Of a DNA stretch of 39,764 bases, positions 16,491 through 23,628 are shown piece after piece. Made by a program: the position numbers and the translations under genes. The DNA lies in NCBI GenBank assembly GCA_036497565.1, contig DASXJE010000029.1, forward strand, positions 1 to 39,764, read 5' to 3'. The notes under the pieces were generated by a model, which worked only from the letters and a program-made list of their open reading frames with translations, ran no database searches and had not been told where the DNA came from. The first letter of the stretch is position 1; each line of letters starts with the position of its first letter. This stretch comes from Mycobacteriales bacterium (GTDB lineage: Bacteria; Actinomycetota; Actinomycetes; Mycobacteriales; QHCD01).

Positions 16491-17710
16491 GGACGGGTCC
16501 ATTCACCGAGGCCGGCCTCGAACCGGTCGAGTACGGCGTCCCAGGTGTAGTGGGCGAGCACGTAGTCGCGGCCGGACCGGGCCAGCGCCGCCGCGGCGTC
16601 GGGGGCTTCGCTGACGAAGGCCAGGCACTGCTCGAACTCGTGTTGGTCGTCGTAGGTGAGACCGGCACCGGACCGCCCGCAGTGCCAGCGCACGACCTCG
16701 CTGGAGTTGTTGGCGATCACCGGCGTGCCGGCCAGCCACGCCTCCATGATCGTGCGGGAGAACGCCTCCCACCGACCCGGCTGCAGATAGGCGTCGGCCG
16801 CGGCGAAGGCGTTGTCACGCTCGTCGTTGGACAGGAAGCCGACGTCGACGACCCGGTCGGCGATCTCCGGCGGTGCGTCGATCGGCCCCGCGCCCATCGT
16901 GACGAGCTTGAACGGGATGTCGTAACGGCCGACCGCGCCGGCGAAGTTGGTGAGCAGGTCGGGCCACCCCTTGGCGCCCTCGCGCCGGCCGGAATAGAGC
17001 ACGAACCGACCGTCGATGTTGTATCTCTCGCGGAAGCCGTCCGGGTCGTACTTCTGCGGAACGTCGACGCCACAACCGATTTCGGCGTGCGGCGCGAGCG
17101 GCTTGACGATGCGGTGGGCGAGTTCGTGTTCCGGCTTCGACTGGAAGAACAAGCCGGCGACGCCGGTCAGCACCGGCTGGAAGAGTTCGAGGCGCGCGTA
17201 GGGCTCGTCGTGCAGGCAGGTCCACAGCAGGCTGCGGTCCGGCGCCACCTGCGAACAGGCGAAGGTCACCCAGAACGGGTAGGGCGTGAAGACGAGCGCC
17301 CGGTAGTCGTCGGAGTGGTCGAGCAGGTAGTGGAAAAGTTCCGGCACCCGCATCCCGGAGTTCATCCAGCGTTGCTGCTGGGTGATCGACAGTTCCGCTC
17401 CGGAGACGATGGCGTGTTCCAGGACGCCGCGCTCGGCGATGTCCTCCATGACGACCGGGAACCGGCGTACGGCGAGGCCGTCCTCCTCGGCGAGTCCGGC
17501 GGGAAGCTCGTTCCGCCACGAGAAGTGGTCCTTCGCGCACGTCGTGAGGATCTCGACGTCCCATCCCCTGGCCTTGAGCCCCTGCGCGATCTCGGCCATC
17601 ACGATCTCCGCGCCGCCGACCATGCCGGGCCCGAATCGGGCGGGCACCAGGCCGATGCGGCCGCGCCGTTCCAGCTCCGGAGCACCCTGCTGGGTCGTCG
17701 GCTCGCTCAT
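16487..17710 (-). CDS. GT4 family glycosyltransferase
   Basis: The 407-residue GT-B enzyme shows FGPGMVGGAEIVMAEIAQGLKARGWDVEILTT near the N-terminus, YSGRREGAKGWPDLL as the start of the C-terminal domain and EAFSRTIME (an EX7E motif) followed by AWLAGTPVIAN. ATG 17710 overlaps the wzt stop by ATGA, so it is coupled directly to the exporter. Enzymes beside Wzt often add late or capping residues; which it does here is unknown. An upstream in-frame extension lies wholly inside wzt and is rejected. Confidence 0.85.
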   Translation of the reverse strand: MSEPTTQQGAPELERRGRIGLVPARFGPGMVGGAEIVMAEIAQGLKARGWDVEILTTCAKDHFSWRNELPAGLAEEDGLAVRRFPVVMEDIAERGVLEHAIVSGAELSITQQQRWMNSGMRVPELFHYLLDHSDDYRALVFTPYPFWVTFACSQVAPDRSLLWTCLHDEPYARLELFQPVLTGVAGLFFQSKPEHELAHRIVKPLAPHAEIGCGVDVPQKYDPDGFRERYNIDGRFVLYSGRREGAKGWPDLLTNFAGAVGRYDIPFKLVTMGAGPIDAPPEIADRVVDVGFLSNDERDNAFAAADAYLQPGRWEAFSRTIMEAWLAGTPVIANNSSEVVRWHCGRSGAGLTYDDQHEFEQCLAFVSEAPDAAAALARSGRDYVLAHYTWDAVLDRFEAGLGEWTRP

Positions 17711-18942
17711 ACCACGCTCACCCCGGGCAGCACGTCGAACTTCGGTCGCATGTACAACACCCCGTCGCCGATGGTGTCGGTGAAGACCTTGAACGACGTG
17801 ACCCGGTCGAGCCGGTGGTATTCGGGACCGAGATCGGGGTGGACGGCGACCGTGATGAAGTAGTGGCCCTCGACCATGGGTATCTCGTCGAAGTTGAAGC
17901 GGACGACCCGGCGTCCGGAGATCGGCTCCAGCGGGATGCGCAGGATCTTCGTATTGGTGCCGTAGACCGTGAGGTCGAGATGGTTGGAGATCAGCACGCC
18001 GGCGATCCAGTCGGCGGTGGGATCGTTCGCGGTCACCTCGAACTCGACGCCGAGCGGCTCGCCCGGCTCGAACCGCGACTTCGGCGTACCGTCGCCGTCG
18101 GTCACGGTGACGTTGCTGATCTCGAGCCGACCATGGTGCTCGGTCGGTGCCTCGACCGCGTCCTGCTGGTCGAACTTGTCGCGGAAGGCGCGGATCGCCT
18201 CGACCGGTGAGCCGTTCACCACGGTCTTTCCGTGATCGAGCATGATCACCCGGTCGCAGAGCTGCCGGACCTGGTCGAGCCCGTGGGTGACGAAGACGAT
18301 GGTCCGCCCGTCGCGCTGGAACTGCTTGATCTGCTCCATGCACTTGCGCTGGTAGGGCTCGTCGCCGACGGCGAGCACCTCGTCGACGAGCAGGATCTCG
18401 GGGTCGACGTGGACGGCGACCGCGAACGCCAGCCGGACGTACATGCCGCTGGAGTAGAACTTCACCTGCGTGTCGATGAACTGCTCGATGCCGGAGAAGT
18501 CGACGATCTGGTCGAAGTACTTGTCGATCTGCACCTTGGACAGGCCGAGGATCGACGCGTTGAGGTAGACGTTCTCGCGGCCGGTGAGGTCGCCGTGGAA
18601 GCCCGCGCCGAGTTCGAGCAGCGCGGCGAGCCGGCCGCGGCGCTGCACCGCGCCGCTCGTCGGCGTGAGGATGCCGCCGATGATCTTGAGCAGGGTGCTC
18701 TTGCCCGAGCCGTTCGCGCCGATCAGGCCGAGCGTCTCGCCGGCGGTGACGTCGCAGGAGACGTCGCGCAGCGCCCAGAATTCGTCGGTCATCTTGCGCG
18801 AGCGGCGGAAGTTGACCATCCGCTCCTTGAGCGACTTGTCCTTGTGGATCCGGAATCGCTTCGACACGTCGTCGACCCGGATGACGACGGGACTGCCGCG
18901 TCCGGTCGAGCCGGTGGTGTTGGCGATTGTGGCGGGCATCAT
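17707..18942 (-). CDS. wzt: Polysaccharide ABC exporter ATP-binding protein with Wzt-C domain
   Basis: The 411-residue ATPase has Walker A GANGSGKST (75-83), signature YSSGMYVRL (163-171), Walker B ILLVDE (183-188) and H-loop His220. Residues about 255-411 form a C-terminal domain of the Wzt-C type (RLEISNVTVTD, RFEPGEPLGVEFEV, then GHYFITVAVHP). In Wzt of E. coli O8/O9a this beta-sandwich reads the terminal modification of the glycan before export. ATG 18942 is chosen because AGGAG lies 8 nt upstream. A GTG at 18948, overlapping the wzm stop as GTGA, is the alternative. Confidence 0.92.
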   Translation of the reverse strand: MMPATIANTTGSTGRGSPVVIRVDDVSKRFRIHKDKSLKERMVNFRRSRKMTDEFWALRDVSCDVTAGETLGLIGANGSGKSTLLKIIGGILTPTSGAVQRRGRLAALLELGAGFHGDLTGRENVYLNASILGLSKVQIDKYFDQIVDFSGIEQFIDTQVKFYSSGMYVRLAFAVAVHVDPEILLVDEVLAVGDEPYQRKCMEQIKQFQRDGRTIVFVTHGLDQVRQLCDRVIMLDHGKTVVNGSPVEAIRAFRDKFDQQDAVEAPTEHHGRLEISNVTVTDGDGTPKSRFEPGEPLGVEFEVTANDPTADWIAGVLISNHLDLTVYGTNTKILRIPLEPISGRRVVRFNFDEIPMVEGHYFITVAVHPDLGPEYHRLDRVTSFKVFTDTIGDGVLYMRPKFDVLPGVSVV

Positions 18943-18944
18943 GC

Positions 18945-19916
18945 TCACAGCTCCTGGGCGAAGTTACCTTGCGAACGGGCGAAGACCCGCTGCGCCAGCC
19001 ACACCAGCACGAGGCAGACGAGGATCAACACACCGAGCCGCCCGTAGAGGTTGCCCGAGTAGTAGAACGGCGCTCCCTTCGGGGTGAGCCCACCCGGCCA
19101 CAGCGCGCGCTGGAAGGACAGCACCACGTTGGTCATCGGGTTGGCCATGTAGACCTCGAAGAGGAAGTGGTGGCTGGCGGCCAGGTGGTCCTTGACCTTG
19201 GTCCAGTCATAGACGATCGGCGTCATCCAGAACCACAACAGCAGACCGACCTCGACCAGGTAGGTCATATCGCGCAGAAAGACGTTGGCGGAGGCCAATA
19301 CCAGGCCGAGCGCGGTGGCGAAAAGGATGGTCAGGACGAGCGCCACCGGGATCAACAGCAGGTTGATCGGCCGGGGCCACGTCCAGGTGACCAGATAGGC
19401 GGCGAGCAGCACCGTGACCTGCAGACAGAAGTTGATCAGCGCGGCACCGACCACCGACAGCGGGAACAACTCCCGCGGGAAGTAGACCTTGTTGATCAGG
19501 CCCGCGTTGCCGACGATCGAGCCGGTGCAGCCGCCGATGATGTCGGTGAACAGCGTCCAGGCGAGCAGGCCGGTAAAGAGATAGACACCGAAGCTCGGGA
19601 TTACCTTGGCGCTACCGAGGAAGTAGCCGATGGCGACCGAATAGACGACCAGCTGCAGCAGCGGCCGGAGCAGGGTCCAGAAGAACCCCAGGACGGAGTC
19701 CTTGTACTTGACCTTGAGCTCCTTGCGGACCAGCTGTCCGAGCAGCTCGCGGAAGGCGTAGATCTCGCGCGCGGTGGTCCAGAAACCGCCGAAGAACCGG
19801 GTCGGCGCGTTGACCTCTTCCAGCGGAAGCTCGCCGACGGTCACCGACTCGTGGCCGGGCGGCGCGCCGTGCAGGTACTGGAAGGAGGAGGTTGTGGTGT
19901 CCGGCTCGGCTGACAT
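18945..19916 (-). CDS. wzm: Polysaccharide ABC exporter permease
   Basis: The 323-residue ABC-2 permease has a cytoplasmic N-terminus of about 75 residues, the coupling segment LVRKELKVKYKDSVLGFFWTLLRPLLQLVVY and six predicted helices; it ends RSQGNFAQEL, a C-terminus like that of mycobacterial galactan exporters (Rv3783). It forms the membrane channel with Wzt and moves an undecaprenyl/decaprenyl-PP-linked glycan across the membrane. It heads an operon of six minus-strand genes (wzm, wzt, two GT4, methyltransferase, GT-C). A TACTAT box lies at 20025-20020. Substrate may be a galactan or another rhamnose/mannose polymer. Confidence 0.92.
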   Translation of the reverse strand: MSAEPDTTTSSFQYLHGAPPGHESVTVGELPLEEVNAPTRFFGGFWTTAREIYAFRELLGQLVRKELKVKYKDSVLGFFWTLLRPLLQLVVYSVAIGYFLGSAKVIPSFGVYLFTGLLAWTLFTDIIGGCTGSIVGNAGLINKVYFPRELFPLSVVGAALINFCLQVTVLLAAYLVTWTWPRPINLLLIPVALVLTILFATALGLVLASANVFLRDMTYLVEVGLLLWFWMTPIVYDWTKVKDHLAASHHFLFEVYMANPMTNVVLSFQRALWPGGLTPKGAPFYYSGNLYGRLGVLILVCLVLVWLAQRVFARSQGNFAQEL

Positions 19917-20019
19917 GGGCGTCTGACCTCGTTCGTGACGGCGTTCGAGCCCCGGTCGGGACAGTCGGCGGGCATTTCAGGGCATTTCAGGACCGCCACC
20001 ATCGTGGCCGGCGATCTCG

Positions 20020-20025
20020 ATAGTA
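20020..20025 (-). promoter_or_regulatory. -10 box TACTAT of the wzm operon
   Basis: TACTAT is one of the best -10 matches in the window and would give a leader of about 95 nt before the wzm ATG. Confidence 0.5.
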
Positions 20026-20119
20026 GGTGACGGCATCGAGGCTGAGCTAACCGGCGAGTGCGGTTGCCTCATGTGGGTGAGCCCGGATCGGGGTCGGCCG
20101 GCCCGGCAGGCCCGGCGGC

Positions 20120-20125
20120 TATGAT
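20120..20125 (+). promoter_or_regulatory. -10 box TATGAT of the GT4 gene at 20161
   Basis: TATGAT gives a predicted leader of about 29 nt carrying GAGGGG (20146-20151) 9 nt before the ATG, a coherent promoter plus ribosome-binding site. Confidence 0.55.
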
Positions 20126-20160
20126 GCCCAGACCCGACCGGCAGTGAGGGGTACGACGCA

Positions 20161-21180
20161 ATGGACGTGGTCGTCTGCGGCGCCCAGAAGCCGTTCATGC
20201 GCGGCGGAGCCGAGCAGCATCAGGACAACCTGGTGGCGGCCCTGCAGGCGGCCGGGCACCGTGCCGAGCTGGTCCGCATCCCGGTGGCCTGGGAGAAGGG
20301 CCGCCTCTTCGACGCCCCGCTGGCGTGGCGGCTCGTACCGCTCGACGCCGACCTGGTCATCGCCACCAACTTCCCGTCGTACTTCATCCGCCATCCCCGC
20401 AAGGTGGTGTGGCTCTTCCACCAGCACCGGGGGGCCTACGACGGTGCCGAAACCGGTGCGGAGTGGTCGGACTTCGGCCCCGACGACGACGCGCTGGAGG
20501 CCCAGCGGCTGCTGACCGAGTGGGACAACATCGCACTGGGCGAGGCGACCCGGTTGTTCGCCACCTCCGGCGTGGTCGCCGACCGACTGGCCCGCTACAA
20601 CGGCCTGACCGCCACCCCGCTCTACCACCCACCGCCGCTGTCCGACCGGCTGCACCCGGGACGTTTCGGCGACTACGTCCTCGCCGTCAACCGCTACGAG
20701 GCCAACAAGCGACCGGGCCTGGTGGTCGAGGGGATGTCCCGAGCCACGAGCGGCGTACGCGCGGTCGCCGCGGGTCGTGGCGAACTGCTCGGCGAGGTCA
20801 CCAACCGGGCCAAGGAACTGCGCGTCTCCGAGCGGGTCGACTTTCCCGGCTTCGTGCCCGACGACGAGTTGGTCGACCTCTACGCCGGGGCACTCGCGGT
20901 GCTCTACGCGCCCATGGACGAGGACTACGGCTACGTCACGTTGCAGGCGTTCCTCGCGGGCAAGCCGGTCATCACCGCCGGTGACGCCGGCGGAGTCCTG
21001 GAGTGGGTCGAGGACGGCGTCACCGGTCTGGTCACCGACGGCTCGCCGGAGCAGATCGGCGCGGCCTTCGACCGGCTCTACGCCGACCGTGACCTGGCCG
21101 CCCGGTTGGGTCAGGCCGGCCGGGAACGGGTAAGCGACCTGTCCTGGGGTCCGGTCATCGACCGCCTGCTGGGCAGGTGA
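20161..21180 (+). CDS. GT4 family glycosyltransferase, short form
   Basis: The 339-residue GT-B protein starts MDVVVCGAQKPFMRGGAEQHQDNL, with the GGAE loop of GT4 enzymes, then VLAVNRYEANKRPGLVVEG as the hinge and VDFPGFVPDDELVDLYAGALAVLYAP. The EX7E region reads EDYGYVTLQAF, with Gln where the second Glu is expected. It is about 30-60 residues shorter than typical GT4 enzymes. It is transcribed away from wzm from its own TATGAT promoter and is followed by a palindromic repeat element. Donor and acceptor are unknown. Confidence 0.8.
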   Translation: MDVVVCGAQKPFMRGGAEQHQDNLVAALQAAGHRAELVRIPVAWEKGRLFDAPLAWRLVPLDADLVIATNFPSYFIRHPRKVVWLFHQHRGAYDGAETGAEWSDFGPDDDALEAQRLLTEWDNIALGEATRLFATSGVVADRLARYNGLTATPLYHPPPLSDRLHPGRFGDYVLAVNRYEANKRPGLVVEGMSRATSGVRAVAAGRGELLGEVTNRAKELRVSERVDFPGFVPDDELVDLYAGALAVLYAPMDEDYGYVTLQAFLAGKPVITAGDAGGVLEWVEDGVTGLVTDGSPEQIGAAFDRLYADRDLAARLGQAGRERVSDLSWGPVIDRLLGR

Positions 21181-21219
21181 CCCGGGTGATCGCCGTCGCC
21201 CCTCCGCTCCGCCGGCCCC

Positions 21220-21305
21220 GTGGACAAAACCCACTACTAGTGGGTTGTGGTCCACGACACGCCGTACGAGCCGTCCAAAACCCACTACTAGTGGGTTTTG
21301 TCCAC
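21220..21305. repeat. Composite palindromic repeat element, copy 1
   Basis: The 86 bp element has 17 bp inverted ends (GTGGACAAAACCCACTA at 21220-21236 and its complement at 21289-21305), extended to 20 bp outwards by CCC/GGG. Each end contains a hairpin: CCACT-ACT-AGTGG at 21231-21243, less perfect outside that core, and AAAACCCACT-ACT-AGTGGGTTTT at 21277-21299. A 21 nt core (21249-21269) lies between them. The same core occurs inverted at 37753-37773. It sits between two co-directional genes and may act as a terminator or a REP-type mobile palindrome. Confidence 0.9.
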
Positions 21306-21349
21306 GGGCGTGGGGCTGGGGCGGGGGCTGCGGGCGGGGTGGGGGTCCG

Positions 21350-22279
21350 GTGAGTCTGCCGCGGCTCGGGCTGCTCGTCGGGGTCGAACCACCCGAGGCG
21401 TTGCGCCGGGTGCTGCGGGAGGTGGCCGACCGGGTACGGCTCGTCGACGGACTGCGCCCGGCCGATGACGGGCCGGCACCGCAGACCTTCCTCTGGTACG
21501 CCGACCCGACCCGGCCACCCGCGGGGTCGGTGTATGCGGTCTGGGTGAGCCGGGCGGCCGACCTGGAGACCGATCTGGCCTCCTCCGCCGCCGTGCTGCT
21601 CACCGACCAGCCGGCGGTCGCGACGCTGGCGGGGCCGGCGGCCCTGCTGGTGCCGGTGGACCGCCCGCTCGCGGCGCCCACGCGGCCGATCCTGCCGTTC
21701 GTCCGGCGCCGGCTGCGCCACGCCCGCGGCCTGCCGGCGACCGTGATCGCCCGCGGCGACGGGCTGAGCTGGTACTGGCAGGTCGGCGATCCGAACGGCG
21801 CCGGAACGCCTGATCCGCTGCCACCCGAGCTGGCCGATACCGCCGCGGCGACCGCCTCCGCCGTCGTCGCCACCGGGCCCGCACTGCTCACCGCGCTGGC
21901 CTGGGGCTCGCCGACGGTCACCGACCCGGGGTCGGCGGCGCAGGTCGGAGCCGTCGACGGCGTACATGTCGTCGTGGTGGCCGACCCGGACCGGCGACAC
22001 GCCGCGGCGCTGGATCTCGCTGCCGACGACGCCCGGTCCGCCCGCATCGCCTGGCAGGGCCGCCAACTCGTGGAGCGCCGGCACGACCTGCACTGGACGG
22101 CCCGCGAGCTGCTGCGCCGCCTCGACCTGCCGCAGCACCCGGCCGGCCGGCTCGGCGGGGTCGCCCGCGACCGGCTCGAGGAGCTCGACACGCCGCCGGA
22201 TTCGCCGGCCCGCTGGCGGATCGAATCGCTGGTCGCCGCGCTTCCCGGCCTTCCTCACGCAACGAACGAAGGACGCTGA
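21350..22279 (+). CDS. Unrecognised protein, possibly a degenerate GT-B glycosyltransferase
   Basis: This 309-residue protein is not confidently assigned. Its C-terminal half (LTALAWGSPTVTDPGSAAQVGAVDG then RIAWQGRQLVERRHDLHWTARELLRRL) resembles the end of GT4 C-terminal domains, where a family-specific Ala/Gly-Thr-Pro turn precedes the final helices. No EX7E pair is visible, and the N-terminal half is Ala/Arg/Pro-rich without a clear Rossmann loop. GTG 21350 follows GGTGGGGG. The stop overlaps the next start (TGATG), so it is coupled to the coiled-coil methyltransferase and may be its partner. Confidence 0.55.
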   Translation: MSLPRLGLLVGVEPPEALRRVLREVADRVRLVDGLRPADDGPAPQTFLWYADPTRPPAGSVYAVWVSRAADLETDLASSAAVLLTDQPAVATLAGPAALLVPVDRPLAAPTRPILPFVRRRLRHARGLPATVIARGDGLSWYWQVGDPNGAGTPDPLPPELADTAAATASAVVATGPALLTALAWGSPTVTDPGSAAQVGAVDGVHVVVVADPDRRHAAALDLAADDARSARIAWQGRQLVERRHDLHWTARELLRRLDLPQHPAGRLGGVARDRLEELDTPPDSPARWRIESLVAALPGLPHATNEGR

Positions 22280-23628
22280 TGGGATCCTCACTGCCACCCC
22301 CGTTGCGGTCGGACGCCACCGACCGGCTGCCCCTGCACATCGTGCGCGACGCCCCGGAGCAGGACCCCGGGGACGGACCGGCACCGGGCACCGGCCGCCC
22401 GCGCACACCACGGGCCTTCGCCGGCGCCGTGAAGCGCCGGGCGAGGTCCGAGGCGCGGACCCGCTTCCACCAGATCGCCCGGCGCACCGTCGAGGCCGGC
22501 GGCCTGCCGGTGGTCCGGGACGAGGCCGCCGCCGCCCGGGCCGAGATCGCCGAGCTGCGCGAGGAGATCGCGGCGCTGTACGACGAATTCCGCCCGCTGA
22601 GCCTCGAACTCCGACTCGGCCGCCGGGAGGTCCGCTCCGACGTCGAGGCCAATCGGATCAACCTGGAGCTGCTCAAGGGCGAGGTCCGCAGCTTCGAACA
22701 CGTGGTGGAGGAACTCGGCATGGCCTTCGCGCCGGCCACCGGCGTGGCCGGCGCCGGTGCCCGCTTCGCCGAGCTCCGCGAGGCGGTCTACGGCCTGGAA
22801 CGCCGGCTGCGCAATCTCACGATCAGCCCGCCGGCCGACACCGACACCGACGTTGACACCGACGCCCACGCGGACGTCGCATCCGGAGACGCCGTACCGA
22901 CACCGGCCAGCTCTGCCCCGACGTCGAACCTGTTCAACTACGTCGGCTTCGAGCGGCGGTTCCGGGGCGACCCCGAGCAGGTCGTGGCGGAGCTCGACGA
23001 GCGCTACGGCGCCCTGCTGTCCGAGCACCAGCCGGTCGTCGACATCGGCTGCGGCCGCGCCGAGCTGCTGGAGCGGCTGGCCCAGCGCGGCGTCGAGGTC
23101 ACCGGCATCGACCCCGACCCGGGCATGGTGGCCGAGGGTCGGGCCCGCGGTGTGACCGTGCACGAGGCCTACGTCGGCGACTACCTGCGCAGCGTGCCGG
23201 ACCACTCGCTCGGCTCGGTGATCTCGACGCACGTCGTCGAGCACCTACCCCTCGACATCCTCATCGAGATGCTGGAGCTGGCGGTCCGCAAACTCAAGCC
23301 CGGTGGGCTCTTCATCGCCGAGACCCCCAACCCGGCGTCCCTGATCGTGCTGGGCAACTCCTACATCCTCGACCCGACCCATGTGATGCCCCTGCACCCG
23401 GCGTTGCTGTCGTTCCTCTGCGAGACGGCCGGCTACCGCGACGTACGGCTGCAGTTCTACTCACCGGCCGAGGGGTATCACCTGCCGCACGTCAGCGCCC
23501 CCGAGAAGCCGGCCTGGGCCGCCGACCTCGCGGCCGGGGTCAACACCGCCTTCGACCGGGTCAACGAGGTCGTGTTCGGGCCGCAGGAGTACGCCGTCAT
23601 CGCAACGACGCCACCCGACGGGACCTAG
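22279..23628 (+). CDS. Coiled-coil plus SAM-dependent methyltransferase, possible glycan chain terminator
   Basis: The 449-residue protein has a basic, Pro-rich N-terminus (1-75), a long charged helical stretch likely to be a coiled coil (about 76-180, EIAELREEIAALYDEF and RFAELREAVYGLERRL), an Asp/Thr-rich linker (186-215) and a class I methyltransferase (about 218-449) with VVDIGCGRAELLE (253-265), GIDPDPGMV, STHVVEHLPLDIL and ETPNP. The methyltransferase resembles the one in WbdD, which caps E. coli O9a chains and uses a coiled coil to set chain length. No kinase domain is present. ATG 22279 overlaps the upstream stop by one base. Its stop shares CTAG with the convergent gene. Confidence 0.8.
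   Translation: MGSSLPPPLRSDATDRLPLHIVRDAPEQDPGDGPAPGTGRPRTPRAFAGAVKRRARSEARTRFHQIARRTVEAGGLPVVRDEAAAARAEIAELREEIAALYDEFRPLSLELRLGRREVRSDVEANRINLELLKGEVRSFEHVVEELGMAFAPATGVAGAGARFAELREAVYGLERRLRNLTISPPADTDTDVDTDAHADVASGDAVPTPASSAPTSNLFNYVGFERRFRGDPEQVVAELDERYGALLSEHQPVVDIGCGRAELLERLAQRGVEVTGIDPDPGMVAEGRARGVTVHEAYVGDYLRSVPDHSLGSVISTHVVEHLPLDILIEMLELAVRKLKPGGLFIAETPNPASLIVLGNSYILDPTHVMPLHPALLSFLCETAGYRDVRLQFYSPAEGYHLPHVSAPEKPAWAADLAAGVNTAFDRVNEVVFGPQEYAVIATTPPDGT
22836..22872. repeat. Tandem ACCGAC-type hexamers in the methyltransferase linker
   Basis: Several imperfect GACACC/GACGTT hexamers encode alternating Asp-Thr residues between the coiled coil and the methyltransferase domain. Unit number could vary by strand slippage without a frameshift. 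Confidence 0.5.

Larger units (their letters stand above)
19917..20160. promoter_or_regulatory. Divergent promoter region between wzm and a GT4 gene
   Basis: This 244 bp region contains a minus-strand TACTAT (20025-20020) for wzm and a plus-strand TATGAT (20120-20125) for the GT4 gene. The decamer GGCATTTCAG occurs twice in tandem at 19971-19990, in the wzm leader. I see no recognisable operator or riboswitch fold. Confidence 0.5.
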
